A stretch of 64,000 nt of DNA from Thiohalocapsa sp. (GCF_022340605.1 NZ_JAJDNQ010000009.1:22509-86508); one strand, 5' to 3'; counted from the stretch's first letter, positions 48,073 through 58,788 are shown. Notes: a model not told the origin generated them from the sequence alone. A program made the numbers and translations.

Positions 48073-49533
48073 ATGCCCATCAACACGCGAATCCTGCTCT
48101 GTCTGCTGGCGCTGGTGCTGCCGGCATCGCACGCCGGGGCGACGGTGCCGGCCGTTGCCCCGACGCAGACGCCAGGCACCTCGCACCGCTTCGGGCTGCC
48201 GGATTTCACGGCGTTGGTGAAGCGCTACGGTCCCGCGGTGGTCAACATCAGCACCAAGCAGAGCACGCTGTACGGTCCCCAGGACTTCGGCGACGAGGAG
48301 GGCCTCGGCGAGGACAGCCCCCTATACGACTTCTTTCGTCGCTTCTTCGGGGAGGAGGGGCCGCTGCCGGACGAGGGCGAGAACGGACGCTCCCTGGGCT
48401 CTGGTTTCATCCTGTCGCCGGACGGCTATGTGCTGACCAATGCTCATGTGATCGAGGCTGCCGAGGAGATCATCGTCCGCACCAGCGACCGCCGGGAGTT
48501 CGTCGCTCGGGTGATCGGCGCCGATGAGCGCAGCGACATGGCGCTGCTCAAGGTCGACGCAGACGACCTGCCGGCAGTAAAGATCGGCTCGGCGGGAGAC
48601 CTCCAGGTGGGAGAGTGGGTGCTGGCCATCGGCTCCCCGTTCGGATTCGAGCATTCCGCCACCGCCGGCATCGTCAGTGCCAAGGGCCGCAGCCTGCCCT
48701 CCGAGGACTACGTGCCCTTTATCCAGACCGATGTCGCCATCAACCCCGGCAACTCGGGTGGGCCGCTGTTCAACCTCGACGGCGAGGTGGTCGGCATCAA
48801 TTCACAGATCTACAGCCGTACCGGCGGCTTCATGGGCCTGTCGTTCGCCATTCCCATCGACGTGGCCATGGACGTGGTGCAGCAGCTCAAGGAAAAGGGC
48901 CGGGTCAGCCGCGGCTGGCTCGGCGTGCTGATCCAGGACGTGACGCGCGAGCTGGCGGAGACCTTCGGCCTGAGTCATCCGTACGGTGCCCTCATCGCGC
49001 AGGTGCTGCCGGACAGCCCGGCGTCGGCGGCCGGGTTGCGCGCCGGTGACATCGTGCTGGCGTTCAATGGCAAGGAGGTGACCACGTCCGGCAACCTGCC
49101 GCCCCTCGTGGGCGCAGCCAAGGTCGGCGATGAGGCCATGTTGACGGTGCTGCGCGACCGCGAGACCATCGAGCTGCCGGTGCTGCTCTCGGAGCTGCCG
49201 GAGGACGATGCCATCGTCGTCTCCCCCGGCCAGGTGGAGCAGGCCACCGCGGATCGTCTCGGACTGGTGGTGGAAGATCTCGGCCCCGACGAGCGCGAGC
49301 GCCTCGGCATGGACAAGGGCGGGGTCATGGTCGAGAGCGTGGAGCACGGTCCGGCACAGGAGGGCGGCATCCGCGCCGGCGACATCATCATCAGTTTCGA
49401 CAACAAGCCGGTGACGGACACCGAGCGCTTCCGCCAGTTGCTGGACGCGGTCAAACCGGGGACCTCGGTAGCCGTACTGGTGCAGCGCGGGGACGGACGC
49501 ATGTTCTATCCGGTCCGCATTCCCGCGGAGTGA
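48073..49533 (+). CDS. mucD: DegP/MucD-type periplasmic serine protease
   Basis: A 486-residue HtrA-family protease and chaperone clearing misfolded envelope proteins. A signal peptide ([16 protein letters not shown]) ends near residue 23. The catalytic triad is His125 (LTNAHVIE), Asp155 (RSDMALLKV) and Ser228 ([10 protein letters not shown]). Two PDZ domains follow (about 270-360 and 385-480). Its location after rseC mirrors Pseudomonas algU-mucABCD, so it is probably under sigma-E control. The ATG at 48073 was chosen for the signal peptide; the ribosome site is weak. Confidence 0.96.
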   Translation: MPINTRILLCLLALVLPASHAGATVPAVAPTQTPGTSHRFGLPDFTALVKRYGPAVVNISTKQSTLYGPQDFGDEEGLGEDSPLYDFFRRFFGEEGPLPDEGENGRSLGSGFILSPDGYVLTNAHVIEAAEEIIVRTSDRREFVARVIGADERSDMALLKVDADDLPAVKIGSAGDLQVGEWVLAIGSPFGFEHSATAGIVSAKGRSLPSEDYVPFIQTDVAINPGNSGGPLFNLDGEVVGINSQIYSRTGGFMGLSFAIPIDVAMDVVQQLKEKGRVSRGWLGVLIQDVTRELAETFGLSHPYGALIAQVLPDSPASAAGLRAGDIVLAFNGKEVTTSGNLPPLVGAAKVGDEAMLTVLRDRETIELPVLLSELPEDDAIVVSPGQVEQATADRLGLVVEDLGPDERERLGMDKGGVMVESVEHGPAQEGGIRAGDIIISFDNKPVTDTERFRQLLDAVKPGTSVAVLVQRGDGRMFYPVRIPAE

Positions 49534-49687
49534 CGCCCACGCGAGCGCTCGCCAACCGCCGGCGCACGCTCCGCCGCAGGCCGCGGCGCCGTACCGATCG
49601 GGACCATCGCCTGCTGCGGCTCGTGGCCGCTGCAGATGCTCCGCGCGCGCTATCGCGGCGCGCCGCCTAGCCAGGATCTTCTTCCAG

Positions 49688-51493
49688 ATGTCGGATCAAA
49701 AGCACATCCGCAATTTCTCCATCATCGCCCACATCGACCACGGCAAGTCCACCATTGCGGACCGCTTCATCCAGCACTGCGGCACGCTCACGGAGCGCGA
49801 GATGGCCGAGCAGGTGCTGGACTCCATGGATCTCGAGCGCGAGCGCGGCATCACCATCAAGGCGCAGAGCGTGACGCTGGACTATCCGGCCCGGGACGGG
49901 CAGGTGTACGAGCTGAACTTCATCGATACCCCCGGGCACGTAGACTTCTCCTACGAGGTGTCGCGCTCCCTGGCCGCCTGCGAGGGGGCGCTGCTGGTGG
50001 TGGATGCGGCCCAGGGCGTCGAGGCGCAGAGCGTCGCCAACTGCTATACCGCCATCGACCTCGGGCTCGAGGTGCTGCCGGTGCTGAACAAGATCGACCT
50101 GCCGTCGGCGGAGCCGGAGCGGGTGATCCGCGAGATCGAGGAAATCATCGGACTGGAGGCGCACGATGCGCTGCGGGTCAGCGCCAAGACCGGCGTGGGC
50201 ATCCCGGACCTGCTGGAGATGCTGGTGAACCGCATCCCGCCGCCGGAGGGCGATGCCGATGCGCCCTTGCAGGCGCTCATCGTCGACTCCTGGTTCGACT
50301 CCTACGTGGGCGTGGTCTCGCTGATCCGCGTCGTCAACGGCACGCTGCGAAAGCGCGACAAGATCAAGGTCATGTCCACCGGGCGCGTCTACCAGGCCGA
50401 CAGCATCGGCGTGTTCACGCCGAAGAAGACCGAGCGCTCCGTGCTCGGGGTCGGCGAGGTGGGCTTTCTGATCGCCGGCATCAAGGAGATCGACGGCGCC
50501 CCGGTGGGCGACACGGTCACCGGCGCGGAGCGGCCGGCCGCCGCGCGGCTGCCCGGATTCCGGCAGATCCAGCCGCGCGTCTTCGCCGGCCTCTATCCGG
50601 TGTCCTCGGACGACTACGAGGATCTCAGGGACGCGTTGGGCAAGATCCGCCTCAACGACTCGTCACTGTTCTACGAGCCCGAGACCTCCCAGGCGCTCGG
50701 CTTCGGCTTCCGCTGCGGCTTCCTCGGCATGCTGCACATGGAAATACTGCAGGAACGCCTGGAGCGCGAGTACGACCTCGATCTGATCACCACGGCGCCG
50801 ACGGTGGTCTACGAGGTCCTGAAGGCCGACGGCGAGACCGTCAACGTGGACAACCCCGCGAACCTGCCGGACACCGGCAGCATCAACGAGATCCGCGAGC
50901 CCATCATCGAGGCGCACATCCTGGTGCCGCAGGACTACCTGGGCGGCGTGATGAATCTGTGTATCGAGAAGCGCGGCGTGCAGAAGCACCTCCAGTACCT
51001 GGGCGGGCAGGTGCAGGCCACCTACGAACTGCCGCTGAACGAAGTCGTGCTGGACTTTTTCGACCGGCTCAAGTCCGTGAGCCGCGGTTACGCCTCCTTC
51101 GAGTACGAGCTGAAGCGCTTCCAGGCGTCGGAATTGGTGCGGCTGGATGTGCTCATCAACGGCGAGCGGGTGGACGCCCTGTCGCTCATCGTCCATCGCA
51201 GCAACGCCATGTCCCGCGGCCGCGAGCTGACCGAGCGCATGAAGGAGGTGATCCCGCGGCAGATGTACGAGGTGGCCATCCAGGCCGCCATCGGCAGCAA
51301 GATCATCGCCCGCACCACGGTGAAGGCACTGCGCAAGAACGTCACCGCCAAGTGCTACGGCGGCGACGTGACCCGCAAGCGCAAGCTGCTGGAGAAGCAG
51401 AAGGCCGGCAAGAAGCGCATGAAGCAGGTGGGGCGCGTGGAGATCCCGCAGGAGGCGTTCCTTGCGGTGTTGCAGACCGGCAAGGATAATTAA
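49688..51493 (+). CDS. lepA: Elongation factor 4 (LepA), ribosomal back-translocase GTPase
   Basis: A 601-residue translational GTPase. G1 [14 protein letters not shown] (residues 14-27), G3 DTPGHVDF near 80 and G4 NKIDLPSA near 134 are intact. Domains II, III, V and the LepA-specific C-terminal domain (ending [18 protein letters not shown]) follow. Length standard. It precedes lepB by 212 bases, an order conserved in Proteobacteria. Confidence 0.98.
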   Translation: MSDQKHIRNFSIIAHIDHGKSTIADRFIQHCGTLTEREMAEQVLDSMDLERERGITIKAQSVTLDYPARDGQVYELNFIDTPGHVDFSYEVSRSLAACEGALLVVDAAQGVEAQSVANCYTAIDLGLEVLPVLNKIDLPSAEPERVIREIEEIIGLEAHDALRVSAKTGVGIPDLLEMLVNRIPPPEGDADAPLQALIVDSWFDSYVGVVSLIRVVNGTLRKRDKIKVMSTGRVYQADSIGVFTPKKTERSVLGVGEVGFLIAGIKEIDGAPVGDTVTGAERPAAARLPGFRQIQPRVFAGLYPVSSDDYEDLRDALGKIRLNDSSLFYEPETSQALGFGFRCGFLGMLHMEILQERLEREYDLDLITTAPTVVYEVLKADGETVNVDNPANLPDTGSINEIREPIIEAHILVPQDYLGGVMNLCIEKRGVQKHLQYLGGQVQATYELPLNEVVLDFFDRLKSVSRGYASFEYELKRFQASELVRLDVLINGERVDALSLIVHRSNAMSRGRELTERMKEVIPRQMYEVAIQAAIGSKIIARTTVKALRKNVTAKCYGGDVTRKRKLLEKQKAGKKRMKQVGRVEIPQEAFLAVLQTGKDN

Positions 51494-51505
51494 ACGTTTG
51501 GCCCC

Positions 51506-51527
51506 GTGGGAGCGGCGTCCCCGCCGC
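51506..51527. repeat. Family B partial hairpin downstream of lepA
   Basis: GTGGGAGCGGCGTCCCCGCC contains a 6-bp stem, GCGGCG/CGCCGC, with a TCCC loop. The same 22 bases recur at 60814-60836. It starts 12 bases after lepA's stop and may act in mRNA end stability. No T-run. Confidence 0.55.
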
Positions 51528-51705
51528 AATTTCCCCTCGAGACGACCGGCCGGTCGGAACGATTGGTGCTCGCGGGTGGACGTGTTGGCCTGCCCACGCT
51601 TCCCCAAGGCGCCGGTCGGTTGCATCCCCGAGGGCTGCGCAATCGAGCCCGGATAGCCGCGCCGCGCACACTGAGCCGTATCGCCGCAGACATTCCCGAA
51701 TCGCT

Positions 51706-52581
51706 ATGACATTCGATTTCCCGACCTTTCTCGTGGCCGCGACGGCGCTGACCGGCGGCATCTGGCTGGTGGACGCGCTGGCGTTCGCACCGCGCCGCCG
51801 CCGTCTGGCCGAGCAGGCCGCCGCCGGCGGTGCGGGCGGAGAGGGCGCTGCTGCCGAGGCGGTGCAGCCCGCCGCCGCCCGCTACCGCGAGCCGGTGCTG
51901 GTGGAGTACGCGCGCTCCTTCTTCCCGGTGATCCTCGCGGTGCTGCTGCTGCGCTCCTTTCTGGTGGAGCCGTTCCGCATCCCATCGGGTTCCATGATGC
52001 CCACGCTGTTGGTGGGGGACTTCATCCTGGTCAACAAGTTTGCGTACGGGCTGCGCTGGCCGGTGCTGAATACCAAGTTCCTGAAGTTGGGCGAGCCGCA
52101 GCACGGTGACGTGGTGGTGTTCCGCTACCCGGGCGACGAGTCCGTCGACTACATCAAGCGTGTCGTCGGCGTTCCCGGAGATCAAATCTACTACCGCGAC
52201 AAGACCGTCTACGTGAACGGCGAGCCGGCCCCTCATTTGCCGCAGCCGTCGTACGTGGGCGAGGGCGCCGGCGCCGGCCAGACCGGTGCGCAGCAGGCAC
52301 TCGAGGACCTCGACGGCGTCCAGCACGATATCCTCATCAATCCGCGCGCGCGCGACCTGCCGCCCGGCTGCAACGTGCTCGCCTACGGCCCCGTCACGGT
52401 GCCGGACAACGCCTATTTCGTCATGGGCGACAATCGCGACAACAGTAATGACAGCCGCTGCTGGGGCTTCGTGCCGGAGGGCAACCTGGTGGGCAAGGCA
52501 TTCGCCATCTGGATGCACTGGGATAGCCAGCGCCACGGGTTACCCATCGTCTTCAGCCGGATCGGCGACGTGATCCATTGA
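51706..52581 (+). CDS. lepB: Signal peptidase I
   Basis: A 291-residue inner-membrane serine/lysine protease removing signal peptides. Membrane helices lie at about residues 5-22 and 70-85. The catalytic serine is in IPSGSMMPTL near residue 93, the lysine in YIKRVVGVPGD near 150, and GDNRDNSNDSR near 243 is box E. An Ala/Gly-rich insert lies between the helices (about 38-60). It is followed by the DUF4845 gene, rnc and era in tight order. Confidence 0.97.
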   Translation: MTFDFPTFLVAATALTGGIWLVDALAFAPRRRRLAEQAAAGGAGGEGAAAEAVQPAAARYREPVLVEYARSFFPVILAVLLLRSFLVEPFRIPSGSMMPTLLVGDFILVNKFAYGLRWPVLNTKFLKLGEPQHGDVVVFRYPGDESVDYIKRVVGVPGDQIYYRDKTVYVNGEPAPHLPQPSYVGEGAGAGQTGAQQALEDLDGVQHDILINPRARDLPPGCNVLAYGPVTVPDNAYFVMGDNRDNSNDSRCWGFVPEGNLVGKAFAIWMHWDSQRHGLPIVFSRIGDVIH

Positions 52582-52607
52582 CGGGCCCCGGACGATCGCA
52601 GGTCGAG

Positions 52608-53036
52608 ATGAGTGCCCAGCCGAACCAGCGCCGCCAGCCTTGGTCTCACCCTCGCTGCGGTCGCCGTCTCCGCCGCCGGCAGCGCGGCCTGAGCTTCACC
52701 AGCGCCGTTTTCGGCCTGCTGCTGGTGGTGTTCTTCGGCACCATCGCCATCACCATGCTGCCGTCGTACGCCGGTTTCTGGCAGGTACGCTCCATCATGA
52801 ATGGGCTTCAGGACCGGCCGGACATAATCGCCAAGGGCCCGCGAGGAATCACGTCCAGCCTCGGCACCCTGCTCAGCGTCAATGGCATTCGCGACCTCCA
52901 TGCCAGGGACTTCAAGCTTGAGCGCGAGCAGGGCGGCTACAAACTGATGTTGGACTATGACGTCCGCAAGCATCTGTTTTTCAATGTGGATGTCGTGATG
53001 GCCTTCAACCACGAGGTGCTGCTGCGCAGCCCATGA
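52608..53036 (+). CDS. DUF4845 membrane protein between lepB and rnc
   Basis: A 142-residue protein of unknown function with one N-terminal membrane helix (about residues 29-46; SFTSAVFGLLLVVFFGTIAI) after an arginine-rich start, then a soluble domain ending KHLFFNVDVVMAFNHEVLL. DUF4845 genes occur between lepB and rnc in many Gammaproteobacteria. The ATG at 52608 with an AGG upstream was preferred to a TTG 10 codons earlier that overlaps lepB. Its end overlaps rnc by four bases. Confidence 0.85.
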   Translation: MSAQPNQRRQPWSHPRCGRRLRRRQRGLSFTSAVFGLLLVVFFGTIAITMLPSYAGFWQVRSIMNGLQDRPDIIAKGPRGITSSLGTLLSVNGIRDLHARDFKLEREQGGYKLMLDYDVRKHLFFNVDVVMAFNHEVLLRSP

Positions 53037-53743
53037 GCATGGACCCGCAGGCGCTTGTGCAGACCCTGCTCGGCAAGGGCGGCCGACTGCGGGCGGACTT
53101 GCTCGAGCGAGCGCTGACCCATCGCAGCGCCGGGCGCAACAACAACGAGCGCCTGGAATTTCTCGGCGATGCAGCCCTCGGGCTGGTGATGGCCGAGGCG
53201 CTGTGGGCGCGCTTTCCTGACGCCGATGAGGGTGAGCTCAGCCGCCGCCGCGCTGCCTTGGTCAACAAGGACAGCCTGGCCGAGGTGGCCCGCGCGCTGC
53301 GTCTCGGCGACTACCTGCGTCTCGGTGCCGGCGAGCTGCGCACTGGTGGTCACACGCGGGACTCGATTCTCGCGGATGCAATGGAGGCCATCATCGGCGC
53401 CGCGTATGCCGACCTCGGCCTCGATGCCGCGCGGACCATGGTGCTGCGGATCTTCGCCGAGCCGCTGGAGCGGGTCGCCGCCCGCGATGCCGTCAAGGAC
53501 CCCAAGACACGCCTGCAGGAGTGGCTGCAGGCACGCCGCCGCCCCGTGCCCGAGTACAGCGTCATCACGCTCTCTGGCGCGGCGCATGATCAGCACTTCG
53601 TCGTGCTCTGCAGGCTCCCTGACGATGCGGCCGAGACCCGAGGGCAGGGCGGCAGCCGCCGCCGTGCCGAGCAGGATGCCGCGGCTCGGATGCTGGCAGC
53701 GCTGACGGACCAGGTCTACGAGCAGGTTCCCGGCAATGACTGA
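53033..53743 (+). CDS. rnc: Ribonuclease III
   Basis: A 236-residue double-strand-specific endoribonuclease for rRNA and mRNA processing. The signature NERLEFLGDAALGLVMAE near residue 38 and the second acidic cluster DAMEAIIGAAYAD near 114 form the active site; a C-terminal dsRBD starts near residue 150 (DPKTRLQEWLQA). The start overlaps the DUF4845 end by four bases and the stop overlaps era by eight, so the genes are translationally coupled. Confidence 0.97.
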   Translation: MSMDPQALVQTLLGKGGRLRADLLERALTHRSAGRNNNERLEFLGDAALGLVMAEALWARFPDADEGELSRRRAALVNKDSLAEVARALRLGDYLRLGAGELRTGGHTRDSILADAMEAIIGAAYADLGLDAARTMVLRIFAEPLERVAARDAVKDPKTRLQEWLQARRRPVPEYSVITLSGAAHDQHFVVLCRLPDDAAETRGQGGSRRRAEQDAAARMLAALTDQVYEQVPGND

Positions 53744-54623
53744 GCACACCGGCACCGTCGCCATCGTCGGCCGGCCCAACGTGGGCAAGTCGACCCTCCT
53801 CAACCAGCTGCTGGGCCAAAAGCTGGTCATCACCTCGCACAAGGCGCAGACCACGCGGCACGCCATCCTTGGGGTCAAGAGCCGGCCAGACGGCCAGATC
53901 CTGTACGTGGACACGCCGGGCCTGCACCGGCGCGGCGAGAACGCCCTGAACCGGATGCTGAACCGCACCGCCCGCGCCGCGCTCGCCGACGTCGACCTCA
54001 TCGTGCTGGTGCTGGAGGCGCCGCGCTTCACCGACGAGGACCAGCTCGCGCTCGAGGCGGTCGCCGCGGCCGGGCCGCCGGTGCTCGCGGCGGTCAACAA
54101 GGTGGACCGGCTCAAGGACAAGACCACGCTCTTGCCGTATCTGGAAGCGCTGGCGAAGCGCCACGACTTCATCGACATCGTGCCCCTGTCCGCGCGCACC
54201 GGTGACCAGGTGCAGGTGCTGGAGGACCAACTGCTGGCGCGGCTGCCGGAGGGTGAGCGGATGTTCCCCGACGACCAGCTCACCGACCGCTCCGAGCGCT
54301 TCTTCGCCGCCGAGCTGCTGCGCGAGCAGCTGACCCGCCGCTATGCACAGGAGCTGCCCTACGCCGTCACCGTCGAGATCGAGCGCTTCGAGGAACAAGG
54401 CGGGCGTTACCTGATCCACGCCCTCATCTGGGTGGAGCGCGAGACCCAGAAGGCCATCATCATCGGCCGCGGCGGCGAGGCACTCAAGGCCACCGCCAGC
54501 GAGGCGCGCCAGCAGATGCAGCGCATGTTCGGCTGCCCGGTGCACCTGGAGGTCTGGGTCAAGGTCAAGCAGAGCTGGAGCAGCGACGAGGCGGCCCTGG
54601 TGAGCCTGGGCTACGGCGATTAG
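53736..54623 (+). CDS. era: GTPase Era (16S rRNA maturation)
   Basis: A 295-residue GTPase helping to assemble the 30S subunit. G1 GRPNVGKSTLLNQLLGQK (residues 10-27), G3 DTPG near 60 and G4 NKVD near 117 are present; the KH domain with GRGGEALKATASEARQQM near 251 binds the 16S 3' end. Overlaps rnc by eight bases. A gap with family C and D repeats follows before recO. Confidence 0.98.
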   Translation: MTEHTGTVAIVGRPNVGKSTLLNQLLGQKLVITSHKAQTTRHAILGVKSRPDGQILYVDTPGLHRRGENALNRMLNRTARAALADVDLIVLVLEAPRFTDEDQLALEAVAAAGPPVLAAVNKVDRLKDKTTLLPYLEALAKRHDFIDIVPLSARTGDQVQVLEDQLLARLPEGERMFPDDQLTDRSERFFAAELLREQLTRRYAQELPYAVTVEIERFEEQGGRYLIHALIWVERETQKAIIIGRGGEALKATASEARQQMQRMFGCPVHLEVWVKVKQSWSSDEAALVSLGYGD

Positions 54624-54656
54624 TGCAACAGTGCGCAAGTCCCGAGACCGTCTCAG

Positions 54657-54710
54657 GTCGTCGTTGTCGTAATCGTGGTCGTGGTCGGATACTCGACAAC
54701 GACAACGAAA
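54657..54710. repeat. Dispersed palindromic repeat, family C copy 3
   Basis: GTCGTCGTTGTCGTAATCG at the left and TCGACAACGACAACGA at the right form inverted ends about 54 bases apart, matching the copies at 23604 and 35958. It follows era directly and separates it from recO. Confidence 0.65.
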
Positions 54711-54712
54711 CC

Positions 54713-54784
54713 AGTGCATTCATGCGGGAGTATCGAGGCCACTGTCGAGGCCGCCCGCGGCGCTGATCCGTGTCGCCCTGGAGG
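54713..54784. repeat. Dispersed 70-base repeat, family D copy 2 (inverted)
   Basis: The reverse complement of this block matches 5104-5173 at about 85 percent by eye, including the core GGATCAGCGCCGCGGGCGG and a GATACT-CCGCAT-AATGCA end. It lies directly next to the family C copy, so the era-recO gap is a composite of two elements. Confidence 0.6.
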
Positions 54785-54877
54785 ACGACACTGACGCCGC
54801 GGCTGTCTTGATGCGCTGGGGTCGATCCCGATCTCACTTGCGATACCGACTTCGATTTTCGGTGGCGACGCGCTGCG

Positions 54878-55639
54878 ATGAATCGCGACCTGCTCCAACC
54901 GGCCTACGTGCTGCATCGCCGCGACTACGGTGACACCAGCCTCCTGCTGGAAATCTTCACGGCCGGCCACGGCCGCCTGCCGGTGGTTGCCAAGGGCGCA
55001 CGGCGGGCGCGGCGCGCCGGTAGCAGTCAGGCGGCGCTGCTGCAGCCCTATCAGCCCCTGCTGCTCGCCTGGAGCGGCCGTGGCGAGGTCAAGACCCTGA
55101 CCCGCGCCGAGCCCGCCGGTCGCGCGCCGATGCTCGTGGGAGACGCCCTCTACTGCGGTTTCTACGTCAATGAGCTGCTGCTGCGCCTGCTCGGGCGGCA
55201 GGACGGCGACCAGGTGATCTTCGCCGCCTACCAGACCGTGCTGGCGGAGCTGGCCGGCGGTGGCGACGTGGAAACGGGGCTGCGGCGCTTCGAGCTGACG
55301 CTGCTCGGGCAGTTGGGCTACCGCCCGCCGCTGGACCGCGATGCCGACACCGGCGAGCCCATCCGCGCCGATCTGCGCTATGTTTGCGACCCGGAGCGCG
55401 GCCCGGTACCGGCGCCCCCGGGCGAAGTGCCGTCTGCTGCCGCGGGCGTCGTCAGCGGCGCCACGTTGCTGGCGCTGCAGGCGGGCGCCGAGCTCGCGGC
55501 GGTTCAGGCCCGCGAGGCTCGCGACCTGATGCGCCTCCTGCTGGCGCCGCACCTGGGCGAGCGGCCGCTCCAGAGCCGGGCCTTGTTCGCCGCCCGGCGG
55601 CGGGCGGAGGTCGGCGCGTTCGGGGACAGACCCCTTTGA
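54878..55639 (+). CDS. recO: DNA repair protein RecO
   Basis: A 253-residue mediator loading RecA onto gapped DNA with RecR. An N-terminal OB fold ([21 protein letters not shown] near residue 5), [11 protein letters not shown] near 36 and the central helical domain with [15 protein letters not shown] near 96 match RecO. The C-terminal zinc-finger cysteines of some RecO proteins are not evident. It is separated from era by 254 bases of repeats but followed closely by pdxJ. Confidence 0.95.
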   Translation: MNRDLLQPAYVLHRRDYGDTSLLLEIFTAGHGRLPVVAKGARRARRAGSSQAALLQPYQPLLLAWSGRGEVKTLTRAEPAGRAPMLVGDALYCGFYVNELLLRLLGRQDGDQVIFAAYQTVLAELAGGGDVETGLRRFELTLLGQLGYRPPLDRDADTGEPIRADLRYVCDPERGPVPAPPGEVPSAAAGVVSGATLLALQAGAELAAVQAREARDLMRLLLAPHLGERPLQSRALFAARRRAEVGAFGDRPL

Positions 55640-55685
55640 CGCGTTCTCGATTCCCATCCATCGCTTGCAAGGAGCCACCATCACG

Positions 55686-56438
55686 ATGCCCCAGACCCAC
55701 GGCGCGCCGATACTGCTAGGCGTCAACATCGACCACGTCGCCACCCTGCGCGAGGCCCGCGGCACCCGTTACCCGGAGCCCATCCAGGCGGCGCTGGTGG
55801 CCGAGCACGCCGGCGCCGACGCCATCACCCTGCATCTGCGCGAGGATCGCCGGCACATCCAGGACCGTGACGTCGAGCTGCTGCACGGCATTCTGCAGTC
55901 GCGGATGAACCTGGAGATGGCGGCGACGGCCGAGATGGGTCGCATCGCGAGCCGCATCCGGCCGGCGGACTGCTGCCTGGTGCCGGAGCGCCGTGCGGAG
56001 CTCACCACCGAGGGTGGCCTCGATGTGGTGGGCCATCGCGAGCACCTCAGCGATTTCTGCGCCATGCTGGCGGAGGCGGGTGTGCGCGTGTCGCTGTTCA
56101 TCGACGCCGACCCGGTCCAGCTTGACGCCGCTGCCGAGGTGGGCGCGCCGGTGGTGGAGATTCACACCGGCCACTATGCCGATGCCGAGGGTGCAGAGGC
56201 ACGCTCGGCAGAGCTGGCGCGCATCACCACGGCCGTCGAGCACGGGCTGAGCCTGGGCCTGCAAGTGAACGCCGGCCACGGACTCGACTACCACAACACC
56301 GCGGCCATCGCCGCGCTGCCCGGCGTGCGCGAGCTCAATATCGGCCACGCCATCATCGCGCGGGCCGTCTTCGGCGGCCTCGCCGCGGCGGTGGCGGACA
56401 TGAAGGCCATCATGCTGCGGGCCGCGGCGACGCGCTGA
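55686..56438 (+). CDS. pdxJ: Pyridoxine 5'-phosphate synthase
   Basis: A 250-residue TIM-barrel enzyme joining 1-deoxy-xylulose 5-phosphate and 3-amino-2-oxopropyl phosphate to make vitamin B6. [17 protein letters not shown] at residues 11-27, [18 protein letters not shown] near 46 and [13 protein letters not shown] near 200 are diagnostic. AAGGAG precedes the ATG. In many relatives acpS follows pdxJ; here it does not. Confidence 0.98.
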   Translation: MPQTHGAPILLGVNIDHVATLREARGTRYPEPIQAALVAEHAGADAITLHLREDRRHIQDRDVELLHGILQSRMNLEMAATAEMGRIASRIRPADCCLVPERRAELTTEGGLDVVGHREHLSDFCAMLAEAGVRVSLFIDADPVQLDAAAEVGAPVVEIHTGHYADAEGAEARSAELARITTAVEHGLSLGLQVNAGHGLDYHNTAAIAALPGVRELNIGHAIIARAVFGGLAAAVADMKAIMLRAAATR

Positions 56439-56849
56439 GCCGCCGCGCCGAGGCCCGAATCCGGCGACGGTCCGGCTGCCCCTGCCCGAGCATCCCCGCA
56501 AGCCCCACCGGCAGGCCGCCGGGGGCGGTTTGCGCGCACTTCCATGGCGGAAAGTCACAGGCTGCGTTTGCGTGGCTCGCCGCTATCTTGTTTGCGCATG
56601 GCGTCGTAGCCGCGCGCATTCCGTCCGCCGTAGATTGCACAAACACCGTGCGGGACGCACCGACAGAGTGCAGCCAGGGACTTGCCGCCGCGAGCTCGCG
56701 GCAGACGGCGCGCCATCAGGAACAGTTGAATGACCTTATCGGACATTGCGGCACGATTCTTGCAGATTTTTTCGCAATCGTGGAAGCGAGAATCCTTGCA
56801 AGTCGTTAAGCGAAACCATCGGCAACCGCAGGCCGCAACGGAGACCCTC
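56439..56849 (+). other. pdxJ-gpmI intergenic region
   Basis: 411 bases without a recognised gene. The right part (about 56725-56820) is relatively AT-rich and contains T-rich segments and short inverted sequences (CTTGCA/TGCAAG), plausible for the gpmI promoter. No clear boxes or transposon ends. Confidence 0.5.
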
Positions 56850-58469
56850 ATGACCCCTGTCAATGCACCGTCGACGCCCGCGACCGTTCCGGCGCAGCCC
56901 CCGGCGCAACCGGTGGTGCTGGTGATCCTGGACGGCGTCGGCCTCAACCCGAGCAAGCTCAACAACGCCGTGGCCGCGGCCAATACGCCGCGCCTCGACG
57001 AGTACTTCTACCGCTACCCCTTTACCGTGCTGGACGCCTCCGGCGGCGGCGTCGGTCTGCCCGAGGGGCAGATGGGCAACTCCGAGGTGGGCCACATGAC
57101 CCTGGGCAGCGGCTGTACCGTGCGCCAGGACCTCGTGCTCATCGACGACGCGATCGCCGACGAGAGCTTCTATGCCAACCGCGCGCTCATCGCTGCCGCC
57201 GACGCCGCGAAGGCCGCGGGCCGGCCCCTGCATCTGCTGGGGTTGGTGTCCGATGGCGGCGTGCACTCCCATGCGCGGCACCTGATGGCGCTGGTGGAAC
57301 TGTGCCGGCAGCGCCGCGTGAAGCCGCTGCTGCACATGATCACCGACGGCCGTGACACGCCGCCCAAGTCCGCGCTCAACGACCTGCACGAGCTGGAACA
57401 GGCCCTGGACGACGCCGGCGGCGGCTTCGGCACCGTCAGCGGTCGCTACTACGCCATGGACCGCGATCGCCGCTGGGAGCGCACCGAGCGCGCCTGGCGT
57501 GCCATCGTGCTGGGCAAGGGCCGCGGCGCTGCCGATGCCCGTGCCGCCATCAGCGCCGCCTACGCCGCCGGCGAGACCGACGAGTTCATCCAGCCGAGCG
57601 TCATCCAGGGCTACCGTGGCCTGCAAGCGGGCGACCCGATGGTGCTGTTCAACTTCCGCAAGGATCGCCCGCGGCAGATCGCCGCCGCGCTGGCGCTGGC
57701 GAGCTTCGACGGCTTCGACCGCGGCGACGCGCCGCGCGCCGCCATCACCTGCATGATGGAGTACGACAAGTCGCTGGGGCTGCCCTTCGCGTTCGTGCCG
57801 GAGGCGCCAGCGGTGGCGCTGAACCGCTACCTTAGCGACCTGGGCATCCGCCAGTTCCACTCCGCCGAAACCGAGAAGTACGCGCACGTCACCTTCTTTT
57901 TCAACGGCGGTGTCGAGCAGCCCGCCGACGGCGAGGTGCATCGCCTGATTCCGTCCCCGACGGTGCGCACCTACGACCTCAAGCCCGAGATGAGCGCGCC
58001 GCAGGTGGCGGACGCCGTGGTGGAGGCCATCGAGAGCGAGCAGTACGGCTTCATCGTCGTCAACTTCGCCAATGGCGACATGGTGGGCCATACCGGCGAT
58101 ATGCGGGCCGCCGTGCGCGCCGTGGAGGCGGTGGACACCTGCGCCGGACGCGTCCTGGACGCCGCCGTGGCCCATGGCTGCGCGGTGCTGCTGACGGCCG
58201 ATCACGGCAACTGCGACCTGATGCTTGATCCCGAGATCGACGAGCCCCACACCCAGCACACCACCCATCCGGTGCCCCTGCTGGTGGTGGACCGTCAGCG
58301 CTGGCTGTTGGCCCCGGCCGGCACCCTGGCGGACGTCGCACCGTCCGTGCTGCAACTGATGGGCTTGCCGGTGCCGGCGGCGATGACCGGCCGCTCGCTG
58401 CTGTTGCGGGCGCTGGAGTCACGGTCTGGCGCGCTGCTCGACGAGCGGCGCATGGCCGAGGCCGGCTGA
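56850..58469 (+). CDS. gpmI: 2,3-bisphosphoglycerate-independent phosphoglycerate mutase
   Basis: A 539-residue manganese-dependent enzyme interconverting 3- and 2-phosphoglycerate in glycolysis and gluconeogenesis. The phosphoserine loop is in GQMGNSEVGHMTLG near residue 72; DGRDTPPKSA near 168, the metal site segments ADHGNCDLM near 450 and HTQHTTHPVPL near 467 are present. GGAG seven bases before the ATG at 56850 supports the start. An extra proline/alanine-rich stretch of some 20 residues at the N-terminus makes it slightly longer than usual. Confidence 0.97.
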   Translation: MTPVNAPSTPATVPAQPPAQPVVLVILDGVGLNPSKLNNAVAAANTPRLDEYFYRYPFTVLDASGGGVGLPEGQMGNSEVGHMTLGSGCTVRQDLVLIDDAIADESFYANRALIAAADAAKAAGRPLHLLGLVSDGGVHSHARHLMALVELCRQRRVKPLLHMITDGRDTPPKSALNDLHELEQALDDAGGGFGTVSGRYYAMDRDRRWERTERAWRAIVLGKGRGAADARAAISAAYAAGETDEFIQPSVIQGYRGLQAGDPMVLFNFRKDRPRQIAAALALASFDGFDRGDAPRAAITCMMEYDKSLGLPFAFVPEAPAVALNRYLSDLGIRQFHSAETEKYAHVTFFFNGGVEQPADGEVHRLIPSPTVRTYDLKPEMSAPQVADAVVEAIESEQYGFIVVNFANGDMVGHTGDMRAAVRAVEAVDTCAGRVLDAAVAHGCAVLLTADHGNCDLMLDPEIDEPHTQHTTHPVPLLVVDRQRWLLAPAGTLADVAPSVLQLMGLPVPAAMTGRSLLLRALESRSGALLDERRMAEAG

Positions 58470-58532
58470 ATCGCACCCATGGGCATGATGCTTCACTCGT
58501 ACGCACTCTCTTACCCAGAGCGGAGGCCGCTC

Positions 58533-58745
58533 ATGCCGCAACCGAAAGCGTCCCGGCCCGGGCGCCGCGGACACCTGTCCGCGGTGCTGCATCGGCTCGC
58601 GCTGCTGCTGACACTCGTCATCGGCGCCAGCGCCCTGGTCTACAATGCCGTCAGCATCGTTAACGGCGACGCGGGGCTGATGGGTCTGACCAAGCTCTTC
58701 GACGCCGCGAAGACCGATTCGGCGTTATCGTCGCGCCGCGGCTGA
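58533..58745 (+). CDS. Small single-pass membrane protein, hypothetical
   Basis: A 70-residue predicted protein with a basic N-terminus (PKASRPGRRGH), one membrane helix (LALLLTLVIGASALVYNAV, about residues 21-40) and a short soluble tail. GGAGG six bases before the ATG at 58533 is among the best ribosome sites in the window, which supports translation. It lies between gpmI and the GlgC-like gene. No family recognised. Confidence 0.55.
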   Translation: MPQPKASRPGRRGHLSAVLHRLALLLTLVIGASALVYNAVSIVNGDAGLMGLTKLFDAAKTDSALSSRRG

Positions 58746-58788
58746 GGCAGCGGCGGGCGCTGCCGCCGCCACCTGCAAGCCCCCGATC

